From Hujiaoplasma nucleasis (GTDB taxonomy: Bacteria; Bacillota_I; Bacilli_A; Izemoplasmatales; Hujiaoplasmataceae): a DNA stretch of 64,000 bases. The notes beneath the pieces are model-generated. The model had not been told where the DNA came from. It worked only from the letters and a program-made list of their open reading frames with translations, and made no database searches. Below are positions 53,894 through 61,956 of this stretch, in pieces. Position numbers and translations under genes: made by a program. Where the stretch lies: assembly GCF_013745115.1 (NCBI RefSeq), contig NZ_CP051151.1, positions 1,488,001 through 1,552,000 on the forward strand, given 5' to 3'. Position 1 is the first letter of the stretch. Every line of letters starts with the position of its first letter.

Positions 53894-53921
53894 TTGACAG
53901 CCAAATTATAAGTGATATAAT
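53894..53921 (+). promoter_or_regulatory. Promoter of the DUF5320/NifX/MinD cluster
   Basis: Near-consensus TTGACA, 16-base spacer and TATAAT. A 16-base palindrome follows just downstream of the expected start of transcription. Confidence 0.7.
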
Positions 53922-53933
53922 AAAAGTGTAATA

Positions 53934-53949
53934 ATTGACATATGTCAAT
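53934..53949. promoter_or_regulatory. 16-bp perfect palindrome, probable operator
   Basis: ATTGACATATGTCAAT, perfectly self-complementary, lies 13-28 bases after the -10 box and 19 bases before ATG 53968. This is a roadblock-type operator position for a dimeric regulator. It partly resembles FNR/CRP-type boxes but is not an exact match; the regulator is unknown. Confidence 0.6.
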
Positions 53950-53967
53950 AATAAGGAGGTGGCAATA

Positions 53968-54186
53968 ATGCCAGGAAGAAACGGAACAGGACCTTTAGGA
54001 CAAGGAAGATTAACGGGAAGAGCTATGGGACCATGTGGGTCTAATAGACAAGCATATGGTAGAGGATTTGGTATGGGTTTTGGGAGAAGATTCCAAACAT
54101 ATCAAGCGACTAAAGAAGAGCTTTTACAAGAAAAAGAAGACTTGAAGCAAAGATTATTAGACATAGAAAAAGAATTAGACAAGTAG
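53968..54186 (+). CDS. DUF5320 small Gly/Arg-rich protein
   Basis: A 72-residue protein with the DUF5320 signature MPGRNGTGPLGQGRLTGR, then GPCG and a GRGFGMGFGRRF stretch, ending in a coiled coil of about 25 residues (KEELLQEKEDLKQRLLDIEKEL). Such proteins regularly lie next to NifX-like and MinD/ferredoxin genes in anaerobes; their role is not known, possibly iron-sulfur or metal handling. ATG 53968 has an excellent AAGGAGGTGG; the earlier in-frame TTG at 53935 lies within the palindrome and is rejected. Confidence 0.87.
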   Translation: MPGRNGTGPLGQGRLTGRAMGPCGSNRQAYGRGFGMGFGRRFQTYQATKEELLQEKEDLKQRLLDIEKELDK

Positions 54187-54193
54187 GCTAAAT

Positions 54194-54526
54194 ATGAAAA
54201 TTCTTATTCCAAGTAAAGAAAAAAATGATAAGTCGCTTGTTTCTGACCAATTAGGGAGAACTACTTATTTCTACTTATACGATACTGATATTCATGAAGG
54301 GCAATTTATAGAAAATCTATATGTTAAAGAAAATCATGGGGCAGGGGTAAAAACGGCTGAATTTATTCTTAAAAATCATGTGGATTACTTAATCACACCT
54401 AGAATTGGTGAAAAAGCTTTAGATCTTCTTTTAGATACTCAAGTAAAAATTTATCAATCTAATGGTAAAATTGTTAAAGAAAATATTAAGGATTTGTTAT
54501 CAGGAACTTTGGAGGAACTATATTAA
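54194..54526 (+). CDS. NifX/NafY-type dinitrogenase cofactor-like protein
   Basis: A 110-residue RNase H-like NifX/NifB C-terminal domain: KILIPSKEKNDKSLVSDQLGRTTYFYLYD and GAGVKTAEFILKNHVDYLITPRIG. In nitrogen fixers this fold binds FeMo-cofactor; stand-alone copies in non-fixing anaerobes presumably bind other iron-sulfur or metal clusters. No nif structural genes are present. It starts 8 bases after the DUF5320 stop, and its stop overlaps the next ATG. Confidence 0.85.
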   Translation: MKILIPSKEKNDKSLVSDQLGRTTYFYLYDTDIHEGQFIENLYVKENHGAGVKTAEFILKNHVDYLITPRIGEKALDLLLDTQVKIYQSNGKIVKENIKDLLSGTLEELY

Positions 54527-55353
54527 TGCAAGTAGCCATCCTAAGCGGTAAAGGTGGTGCTGGAAAAACACTTTTGGCTGTGAATCTGATCAATCTAATG
54601 AATGGATCTGTTTTTTTAGATTGTGATGTTGAAGAACCCAATGGTGTTTTTTATTTTTCTGATCACTTTGTTCAAGAACCTATTTACAACCTTGTACCAA
54701 AAGTTAATGATGATTTATGTATCCATTGTCACCAGTGTCTTGATGCTTGTCAGTACAACGCTTTGATTGATTTTTTAGGCAATGTCAAAGTATTGCCTAA
54801 TTTATGTCATTCTTGTGGCGCATGTCATTTAGTTTGTCCTAGCAAGGCAATTTCAGAAAGAGATGAATTGATAGGCTGGATTAACCATGCTCAAGTCGAT
54901 CAACATCATATCTATGGTGGTCAATTAAAAATAGGAAAAGAGACTGGGGTTAAAATTATAGAAAGTCTATTAGAAAAAGTAGATAGTTCAGTAGATTCAG
55001 TCATCGATTGTCCTCCAGGCAATGGCTGTTCAGTGATGGAAAGTATTGGGCAAGCTGATTTATGTGTCTTAGTGGCTGAACCTACTGTTTTTGGTTTAAA
55101 TAACTTAAAAATGGTTTATGAGTTAACAAAGGTTTTTAATAAGAAAAGTGCTATAGTGATTAATAAAGTTGACCACAATGCTCAAGTGATTGAAGATTTT
55201 GCTAGTGAATATCAAATTCCTATTATTGGAAAGATTCCTTTTAATAAAGAATTAGCCCTAGCAAATTCTAATTTGGAAATGGTATCTCAATCTAAATTTC
55301 GTTCCTTGTTCGAAGAAATTTTACATGAAATTAGAAAGCAGGTGAAATTATGA
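54526..55353 (+). CDS. MinD-superfamily ATPase with inserted double [4Fe-4S] ferredoxin, first copy
   Basis: A deviant Walker A (SGKGGAGKT, residues 7-15) and Mrp/MinD fold are interrupted at about 62-110 by two ferredoxin motifs, CIHCHQCLDAC and CHSCGACHLVC, enough for two [4Fe-4S] clusters. DCPPGNGCSVM is the switch II region. Proteins of this type occur in pairs in anaerobes and are thought to assemble or transfer Fe-S clusters or couple ATP to electron transfer. Its ATG overlaps the NifX stop, and its stop overlaps the start of the second copy. Confidence 0.88.
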   Translation: MQVAILSGKGGAGKTLLAVNLINLMNGSVFLDCDVEEPNGVFYFSDHFVQEPIYNLVPKVNDDLCIHCHQCLDACQYNALIDFLGNVKVLPNLCHSCGACHLVCPSKAISERDELIGWINHAQVDQHHIYGGQLKIGKETGVKIIESLLEKVDSSVDSVIDCPPGNGCSVMESIGQADLCVLVAEPTVFGLNNLKMVYELTKVFNKKSAIVINKVDHNAQVIEDFASEYQIPIIGKIPFNKELALANSNLEMVSQSKFRSLFEEILHEIRKQVKL

Positions 55354-56204
55354 AACAATTACTAATTTTATCTGGAAAAGGTGGCACAGGTAAGACCACT
55401 ATTTCTTCTTCATTCATTTATTTAAATCAACCTAATCAAGTTGCAGATTGTGATGTAGAAGCACCTAATTTACATTTAATGATGAAACTAGATTTAAAAA
55501 CAAGCAAAGCTTATCATGGTTTAAAGAAAGCCAAAATTATTGAAGACAAGTGTATAGGATGTGGACTTTGTTATGAGCATTGTCGATTTAATGCGATTGA
55601 AAACAATGATAAATATGTAGTTAATTCCTATAAGTGTGAAGGTTGTAAAGTATGTCAAATTGTATGTCCTTCCGGTGCTATTGATTTTGTTGATACAGTA
55701 GATGGTTCAATTGATTTATATGGAGACCAACCTCTGTTCTCGACTGCTAGGCTAAAAATGGGTTCTGGGAATTCAGGGCTTTTAGTGAGTGAAGTTAAAA
55801 GACTCTTGGACCTAAATGATGATCAATTAACCATCATTGATGGACCTCCGGGCATAGGTTGTCCAGTGATAGCTTCAATGAGTGGTGTTGATTTTATATT
55901 ACTGGTGACTGAACCTTCTATGTCGGGCTTAAGTGATTTAAAAAGGATTATTGAAACCATTGAGAAAACAAGAATTAAGAAAGCGGTTTGCATAAATAAA
56001 TATGATATTAATACAAAGATTAGTCAAAAAATCATCGATTATTTATATGATAAAAATATAGATTATTTAGGACATATCAAATATGATTCTTCAGTGAGTG
56101 ACCTGATTAATCAAGGCATCAATATAGTGGAAAAAGAATCAACTGTAAGTAAACAAATAAAAGATATCTATTTAAAAGTACACTTATTAATGACAAGCAA
56201 ATGA
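55350..56204 (+). CDS. MinD-superfamily ATPase with inserted double [4Fe-4S] ferredoxin, second copy
   Basis: Paralogue and probable partner of the preceding protein. Walker A SGKGGTGKTT (residues 7-16), DCDVEAPNLHL after the first strand, ferredoxin insertion with CIGCGLCYEHC and CEGCKVCQIVC (about 68-110), and DGPPGIGCPV as switch II. The two genes overlap by 4 bases (ATGA-type), which favours equal production and a heterodimer. AAGCAGGTGA within the upstream gene is the ribosome site. Confidence 0.88.
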   Translation: MKQLLILSGKGGTGKTTISSSFIYLNQPNQVADCDVEAPNLHLMMKLDLKTSKAYHGLKKAKIIEDKCIGCGLCYEHCRFNAIENNDKYVVNSYKCEGCKVCQIVCPSGAIDFVDTVDGSIDLYGDQPLFSTARLKMGSGNSGLLVSEVKRLLDLNDDQLTIIDGPPGIGCPVIASMSGVDFILLVTEPSMSGLSDLKRIIETIEKTRIKKAVCINKYDINTKISQKIIDYLYDKNIDYLGHIKYDSSVSDLINQGINIVEKESTVSKQIKDIYLKVHLLMTSK

Positions 56205-56262
56205 TTCAATGAAATTAAGTAAATATGTTATAATCTATTTGAAAAGAATAGAGGTGGTTATC

Positions 56263-56742
56263 TTGTTTCAGTCAATTTTATTAATGCAAAAAGAACGCAA
56301 ATATATCATTCAGGGTTCGGTGTTTTTCGTTTTATTCTTTGCTTTATATATCTTATTGGACCAACTTAACATAGGCTATAGCGAGATGATGAAAGACTAT
56401 GGCTTATACTTGGTCATTGGCAATATGATTTTAAATATTATTATGGCCTTTACATCTGCCTTTATGTGGAATATTTCTACCGCTTTAGTGAAGTTAACGG
56501 GAAGAGAAGGCAAGGGTTCATTCATGTCTGGATTTGCATTTCTATTTGGAATGCTTACTTATGGGTGTACACCTTGTGTTATTGCTTTTTTCTCGACCAT
56601 AGGAATTACCTTTGCGGTTGCGGCCTTACCGTTGGCAGGTTTACCCTATAAACTAATAGCCTTGGTTTTGCTATTGATTGGGTTTTTATGGCTGAAATAT
56701 GAAACTAATCATGTTAAATGTAAGGTAAAAACAAAAGAATAA
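56263..56742 (+). CDS. Small membrane protein with CxxC in a membrane segment
   Basis: About 160 residues with four hydrophobic segments. The third contains FGMLTYGCTPCVIAFFSTIGI, with a CxxC pair that could bind a metal or act in thiol exchange. No family recognised with confidence. Start TTG 56263 is preceded by GAGGTGG, and a TATAAT box lies at 56229-56234, inside the longer frame from ATG 56209; the shorter form is therefore more likely. It follows the MinD pair on the same strand but seems to have its own promoter. Confidence 0.6.
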   Translation: MFQSILLMQKERKYIIQGSVFFVLFFALYILLDQLNIGYSEMMKDYGLYLVIGNMILNIIMAFTSAFMWNISTALVKLTGREGKGSFMSGFAFLFGMLTYGCTPCVIAFFSTIGITFAVAALPLAGLPYKLIALVLLLIGFLWLKYETNHVKCKVKTKE

Positions 56743-56772
56743 GCGAAATTCGTTAATTCTTTTTAAATGCAA

Positions 56773-56801
56773 TTGTTTGTTTTTTAACTTTGTTATATAA
56801 T
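56773..56801 (+). promoter_or_regulatory. Promoter of the 822-residue lipoprotein gene
   Basis: TTGTTT, 17-base spacer, TATAAT; followed by AGAGGGGGA as ribosome site before ATG 56846. Confidence 0.65.
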
Positions 56802-56845
56802 GTAAATAAGATAAAAGATTTAGATTTTAGAGGGGGAAGTAAAAA

Positions 56846-59314
56846 ATGAAAAAATTATGGTTATTACTATTAAGTTTATTTGCTGTGGTTGGAATTATAT
56901 CATGTACTGGTGATGAAACATTACCTACTGATGAAACCGTCACAGTTTTTGAACAATTAGACATGCCAGTTAACTTAAGTGTTAACGACTCAACAAAAAC
57001 ATTAACTTGGGATCCGGTTGAAGATGCAGTTAAGTATAATGTATATGTTGATGGTGAATTAAAAACAGAAGTGACAGGAACATCTTATGATTTCTCTAGT
57101 TTAAGTGGAGAACAAATATCATTTACTGTTAAAGCTATTGCTCCTAGTGGTAAGTTAAATTCAAATATGAGTACTGGTGTTGCTTATGTTGCGAATAGAA
57201 CTCAAGCAAAAGCTGCTATGCAATTATCTTTACAACAATATGGATTAATAGTTGATGATTCTGAAGCGTTCGCTGAAGAATTAATCAACAAAGGTATGTT
57301 ATCTTCAGATTTAGATGCAATGATGACTTCACTGATGTCATTAGAAACAATGGATCCATCTGCAGGAGTATCAGCAATCTATAACGCAATTGATGGAGTT
57401 ATGGATGATATGGAATTACAAAACATTGAAGCCTTAGTATCAGCACTTATTAAAGTTCAATTACCAATATTAATTCAAGAAGAAATCGATTACTATCAAT
57501 CGAGAAATGCCACTTATGGTTATGATTTATATTCAGAAGATATCTTAATGTTAGAAAATTTATTAACATTTATTGAAGAAAATGCTGATGAAGCTGTTCG
57601 ATCAGTTATGATTATGGTTGAGTACATTATGGATATTGAAGCTTCAATTGATTCTGAAATGCTTGCTAATATTCAATCATTGATGAATTCATTTGAAACC
57701 TCTGATGAGCCTTCAAGTCAAGATATCGCAACAATCATTGCTATTAAGGACGATATGATTAATATGCTTAAGGATAACTTGCCTGAATTAGAAGACTTTG
57801 TGATGATTAATACAACAATGATGGCTATGGCTAGTATCATGGTTGAAGATGAAGTCAATCTTGCAATTGTTAATGTTTCAAAACAATCACTTGCTTCTAA
57901 ATTAAGTATTGAGTTAATGTTTGATTTTATGTTAGATATAGATCAAGCTTATCTTGAAGCTTTCGTTGAAGTCGCTGAAACAGAATCTCTTGATTCGGTT
58001 AAAGCTTTTATCAAAGAGAACCTTGGAATGATTGATGAATTCTTAGCTGACAACCAAAGTAAGATTGATGAAATCAATAACATTTATTCTGATGAAGAGA
58101 AAGAAGATATGTTTGTAGAATCAATGGTTATGACTATGACAGCTAACTTATATTACATGATGAATCTAGAAATTGATATGACTGAATTTGAAACAGAAAT
58201 AAGAACTATTTTTGAAGATAATTTTGATTTTAACAATATCTTGATTTTACAAGAAGCTATGGATGAAAACTTTAATGAATTGTTAGATGCAATTATTGCA
58301 AGTGATTATGCAATTATTGATAGAATATTTGATTTAGCTGCCTTTTCTAGTGGTGGAAACGTTTTTCTAATATATAATGATGATAATAATGGACTCGATT
58401 TTGGATTCGACTATTATCTTCCTGCTGGGACTTATTACCTAGTTACTGAAGGTTTAAATACTTATGAAAGTGGCTTCTTGCAAGTATTCTTATATGCTGG
58501 AGATACAGAGTTAGTCAATGATGAAACTTATTTGTCTGCTGGTGAAAGCCTTGCTTATGAGTTTACTTTAACACAAAGTTCATTCATCTATGCTTTTTCA
58601 GAAAGTGATTTAGATACAGTAGGTTATATAGTCACTGAAGAAGTATATTTAGGAACTTCATCAAATGAAATGACTGAAACAGAAGCTGGATTTGCATTAA
58701 TCAAAGAAGTTATGAACTTATTAAATCCAATGGTTCAAGACATGACGCTTACTGAATACGAAGCTTTTATAAATACTTTTTATTCTATAACCCAAGTTCA
58801 ATCAGCAATCAATGATATGATGTATGGTGAACTTCAAGGCGAAATGGGAATGAGTATGATGATGGTGATTTATGATGTTATTTTCCAAATGATTCAAGAT
58901 ACATCTGAAAATCATTTTAATTTAATTAAAAACTTATTCGCTACCATCAATTCTAATAATTATATAGATGATCTAGAAACAATAGTATCAGAAATAGATA
59001 CCAATGAAAATGCAACTTATGGATTAATGATCTTAATTTCTAATGTTTTCATAGATTTTTATGCGGATTCATCAACTGATATTAATGTTATGATTGATGA
59101 ATTTATTGTTCTTATGTCTACTCCGGAAATGATGGCTCAAACTGGCTTAACTTTGGCTCAAATTACGGAATTAGAAACTAATATTAACAATACTATTACG
59201 GAAACGATAGCCCAAGCAAACATTATTAAAGATTATGATTATACAAATTTAACACAAACTCAAATGACTAATGTTATGGCTTTCGCAGCATTATTCGGCG
59301 GATTATATTATTAA
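56846..59314 (+). CDS. Lipoprotein with FN3-like domain and long helical region
   Basis: The signal peptide ends with a lipobox (GIISC, about residue 20). An FN3-like domain covers about 39-112 (LDMPVNLSVNDSTKTLTWDPVEDAVKYNVYVDG). A long acidic, Met-rich helical region follows, with a beta-sandwich insert near 515-600 (YYLPAGTYYLVTEGL, VFLYAGD). The protein ends at NIIKDYDYTNLTQTQM plus a short tail. This is the same architecture, with the same phrases, as residues 1-870 of the giant lipoprotein at 38366, but without the two solute-binding domains. The two are clear paralogues. Surface location is likely; function unknown. Confidence 0.8.
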   Translation: MKKLWLLLLSLFAVVGIISCTGDETLPTDETVTVFEQLDMPVNLSVNDSTKTLTWDPVEDAVKYNVYVDGELKTEVTGTSYDFSSLSGEQISFTVKAIAPSGKLNSNMSTGVAYVANRTQAKAAMQLSLQQYGLIVDDSEAFAEELINKGMLSSDLDAMMTSLMSLETMDPSAGVSAIYNAIDGVMDDMELQNIEALVSALIKVQLPILIQEEIDYYQSRNATYGYDLYSEDILMLENLLTFIEENADEAVRSVMIMVEYIMDIEASIDSEMLANIQSLMNSFETSDEPSSQDIATIIAIKDDMINMLKDNLPELEDFVMINTTMMAMASIMVEDEVNLAIVNVSKQSLASKLSIELMFDFMLDIDQAYLEAFVEVAETESLDSVKAFIKENLGMIDEFLADNQSKIDEINNIYSDEEKEDMFVESMVMTMTANLYYMMNLEIDMTEFETEIRTIFEDNFDFNNILILQEAMDENFNELLDAIIASDYAIIDRIFDLAAFSSGGNVFLIYNDDNNGLDFGFDYYLPAGTYYLVTEGLNTYESGFLQVFLYAGDTELVNDETYLSAGESLAYEFTLTQSSFIYAFSESDLDTVGYIVTEEVYLGTSSNEMTETEAGFALIKEVMNLLNPMVQDMTLTEYEAFINTFYSITQVQSAINDMMYGELQGEMGMSMMMVIYDVIFQMIQDTSENHFNLIKNLFATINSNNYIDDLETIVSEIDTNENATYGLMILISNVFIDFYADSSTDINVMIDEFIVLMSTPEMMAQTGLTLAQITELETNINNTITETIAQANIIKDYDYTNLTQTQMTNVMAFAALFGGLYY

Positions 59315-59330
59315 GATAAATAAATAAACT

Positions 59331-59364
59331 TAATAGCGGCATATTTGCCGCTATTATTTTTTTG
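59331..59364 (+). terminator. Rho-independent terminator
   Basis: TAATAGCGGCA/TGCCGCTATTA with a four-base loop and seven T, 17 bases after the lipoprotein stop. Confidence 0.92.
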
Positions 59365-59426
59365 AAAATATTCACAAAACAACCATAGAATTTATGGTAT
59401 AATTTCTTTAAAGGTTTGGTGACTAA

Positions 59427-60560
59427 ATGAACATAAAAACAAATTTCTATAAGTTATTATATAAAATAATTTTCAATATAAAATATAAGATTCATATAGA
59501 GTGGAATGACTTTAACAAGAATAGAAAAGATTCTTATTATTTGTTAGCTAATCATCCATCTTTAAATGACGGCATATTACAAAGCTTGTATTTAAAGAAA
59601 CAACCAACCATGGTTGTTGATCATTTAGAATTATCGAATCCAAAATGGAAACATCTATTAACCAATGTCGTTAAAAGTATAGAAGTACACCGAGAACTTT
59701 TCAATATTAAATCTATTCATGAAATTAAGGATCAAATAGATAAAAATAAAGCAATTTTAATATTCCCAGAAAAAAGCGCTTCTTATTTTGGTGAAAATCA
59801 TCTATTGCCTTTAAGTACAGCAAAGTTAATCAAAAAATATCCCCTTGATATAGCCATGGTTAAAAGTCAAGGATCCTATCTAGCGAATCCTCGATGGGGA
59901 GAAAAAATACCTTTTAGAGCTAATATTGATTTAGATTATCAAATGATATTAACAAAAGAGAGAATTAAGATTTTATCAATAGAAGAAATCCATGATATTT
60001 TAGTTGACCACCTAGCTTACAATGATTTTCAATGGAATAAAGAACAAAAATATTTATATCGAAATAAACATCGGGCTTTAGGATTGGAAAAATACATCTA
60101 CTTTTGTCCTAAATGTTCTAAACATCAAACTATTTATACAAAAGGCGAGAGTATTTATTGTGAACATTGCGGAAAATTAGGTCATTTTAATGCTTATTTA
60201 TTATTATCTGGTTTTGAATTCGATGATTTAATGACTTGGGATAAGTTACAAAAACAAGCCTTACCGCAAATATTATCCAATAGTATCTTTACTCGCGGAT
60301 CTATGAACTTATTAAATATGGATGATGATTCTATTAAAGAACTTAACTATATGGACATGGAGATAAATCCCAAGAGCAAAGCAGTTTTTGTTCAAAATAG
60401 AGATGATGAAATAATGTTTGAAATAAAAAAAATTAAAAGACTTAGTCTTTTAAGAAAAGATGAACTAGTCTTTGAATACAAAGGGATAATTTATGCTTTT
60501 AAAATAGAAGATCCAATCTTAATGAAGGATTCTTTAGAATATATTAAGAAGCAAGATTGA
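59427..60560 (+). CDS. PlsC-like acyltransferase with C-terminal zinc ribbon
   Basis: Residues ~25-215 read as a phospholipid/glycerol acyltransferase: LLANHPSLNDG supplies the NHxxxxD catalytic motif, and ILIFPEKSAS corresponds to the FPEG-type block. At about 228-250 lie two CxxC pairs (FCPKCSK and YCEHCGK), a zinc ribbon not usual for PlsC, followed by ~125 residues that read like a cytosolic beta-rich domain. The acyl acceptor is unknown. A TATAAT box at 59398-59403 and GGTTTGGTGA precede ATG 59427. Confidence 0.7.
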   Translation: MNIKTNFYKLLYKIIFNIKYKIHIEWNDFNKNRKDSYYLLANHPSLNDGILQSLYLKKQPTMVVDHLELSNPKWKHLLTNVVKSIEVHRELFNIKSIHEIKDQIDKNKAILIFPEKSASYFGENHLLPLSTAKLIKKYPLDIAMVKSQGSYLANPRWGEKIPFRANIDLDYQMILTKERIKILSIEEIHDILVDHLAYNDFQWNKEQKYLYRNKHRALGLEKYIYFCPKCSKHQTIYTKGESIYCEHCGKLGHFNAYLLLSGFEFDDLMTWDKLQKQALPQILSNSIFTRGSMNLLNMDDDSIKELNYMDMEINPKSKAVFVQNRDDEIMFEIKKIKRLSLLRKDELVFEYKGIIYAFKIEDPILMKDSLEYIKKQD

Positions 60561-60617
60561 TATATTTTTTAGATATGATAAAATAAAGTTAAGATAAATA
60601 AAAAAGGAGGATTTTTT

Positions 60618-60989
60618 ATGAATATTTATTTTTGCGAAAAATGTAAAAGAATTTGTTACACCTATCCAGTGGATTCACCACTAGATTGCTGCAAACAACC
60701 AATGATATTACTAGAAGCTAAAAAAGAAGAAGAAGGTAATGAAAAACATTTACCAGTCATTGAAAAAATCGGCGAAAACAAAATTAATGTTAAAGTAGGT
60801 TCTGTTGAACATCCTATGCTTGAAAAACATTTCATTCAATGGATTTTTATTGAAAACGGTGACAGATATCTTATTAAAACATTTGAACCTGGAGACAAAC
60901 CTGAGGCTGACTTTGTTGTTGATTTAAATCAACCTGTGAAAGTCTATGAATACTGCAATATTCACGGTTTATGGATGAAAGAATTATAA
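60618..60989 (+). CDS. Superoxide reductase (desulfoferrodoxin, 2Fe type)
   Basis: Reduces superoxide to hydrogen peroxide without releasing oxygen, a defence of anaerobes. Center I ligands C6, C9, C24 and C25 form the desulforedoxin site. Center II ligands are H44 (in EKHLP, with E42-K43), H65 (HPM), H71 (KHF), C113 and H116 (CNIHGLW). All expected residues are present and length (123) is normal. AAAGGAGG precedes ATG 60618. Rubredoxin, its usual electron donor, is not in the window. A terminator follows at once. Confidence 0.94.
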   Translation: MNIYFCEKCKRICYTYPVDSPLDCCKQPMILLEAKKEEEGNEKHLPVIEKIGENKINVKVGSVEHPMLEKHFIQWIFIENGDRYLIKTFEPGDKPEADFVVDLNQPVKVYEYCNIHGLWMKEL

Positions 60990-60993
60990 AAGC

Positions 60994-61026
60994 AAAAAGA
61001 AAGCCAATAATATGGCTTTCTTTTTT
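60994..61026 (+). terminator. Rho-independent terminator
   Basis: AAAAAGAAAGCCA pairs with TGGCTTTCTTTTT around six bases. It overlaps the upstream extension of the UppP frame, arguing against a start there. Confidence 0.88.
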
Positions 61027-61098
61027 CAAATCAATTGTAAAATACCTATATTTAGGTTAAAATATTCATATACATTTTATTTGTCGGTGGTGATGTCT

Positions 61099-61941
61099 TT
61101 GGCTTTCATTGAAGCACTCAAGTATTTATTTTTAGGAATTGTCCAAGGGGTCACAGAAGTATTACCAATTTCTTCTAGTGGCCATGTTGAAATTTCTAGA
61201 TATATTTTGAAAATTGATTTTGCAGATAATATCTTATTTTTAATTATTGTAAACACGGGCTCTTTATTTACTTTTATATTTTTATATCGGGAAAGACTTT
61301 TGCGACTGATAACGTCTTTTTTTGTATATATATTTAATAAGGCTAAAAGAGACTCAGTTAAATCAGATTTTGTTTATATTTTAAAGATTATTGTCGCTAT
61401 TATTCCAGCAGGACTTGTAGGACTAATATTAGAAGATACTATTAATGATATACTATCAACACATGGTCTTTTGCTTGTGGGAATAGGGTTATTATTGACA
61501 GCGACTGTCCTATATTACATCACAAGAGAAGAACCTTTTGATTCAAAGAGAAAGAACTTAAGCTGGACAGATATTGTCCTTATGGGATTGGCACAGTCGG
61601 TGGCTTTAATCCCAGGAGTATCTAGATCCGGTATGACTAGTTCTGCAGCTTTAAAAAGAGGCAATTCGGTTGAGTCTGCATTAGATTTTTCTTTTATCAT
61701 TTATATACCAGTATCCATAGGATCGATATTGTTAATGTTTATTGATATATTTAGAGGCGAAAAAGTTGTATATGAAAATAATCAAATTTTCTTATATCTA
61801 TTAGCTTTTTTAGGGGCTATGATTGCGACTTATATTGCTTATAATCTTATTTTTAATATCTTTAAATCTGGTAAAATTAAATACTTTTCTTACTACTGTT
61901 TCGGTGCGAGCGCTTTTGCTATATTGCTTTATATCTTATAG
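61099..61941 (+). CDS. uppP: Undecaprenyl-diphosphatase (UppP/BacA)
   Basis: Recycles undecaprenyl pyrophosphate, the lipid carrier of wall and capsule sugars. Eight membrane segments. Motif 1 is GIVQGVTEVLPISSSGH (E20 and H29) and motif 2 is LIPGVSRSGMT with the conserved Ser-Arg-Ser and Thr, so the active site looks complete. Start TTG 61099 was chosen because GGTGGTGA at 61086-61093 lies five bases ahead, as at other TTG starts here; longer readings run into the terminator at 60994. The divergent copy follows 15 bases later. Confidence 0.9.
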   Translation: MAFIEALKYLFLGIVQGVTEVLPISSSGHVEISRYILKIDFADNILFLIIVNTGSLFTFIFLYRERLLRLITSFFVYIFNKAKRDSVKSDFVYILKIIVAIIPAGLVGLILEDTINDILSTHGLLLVGIGLLLTATVLYYITREEPFDSKRKNLSWTDIVLMGLAQSVALIPGVSRSGMTSSAALKRGNSVESALDFSFIIYIPVSIGSILLMFIDIFRGEKVVYENNQIFLYLLAFLGAMIATYIAYNLIFNIFKSGKIKYFSYYCFGASAFAILLYIL

Positions 61942-61956
61942 AAATTAGGTGGTTAT

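Noticed and set aside
53968-56204. Part of a nitrogenase cluster
   Set aside because: NifX-like and MinD/ferredoxin genes alone are common in non-fixing anaerobes; no nifH, nifD, nifK or nifB core is present.
56209-56262. Longer start (ATG) for the CxxC membrane protein
   Set aside because: No ribosome site, and a TATAAT box lies inside the extension.
61012-61098. N-terminal extension of the first UppP
   Set aside because: It overlaps the superoxide reductase terminator and the extra residues are absent from the paralogue; TTG 61099 has the ribosome site.
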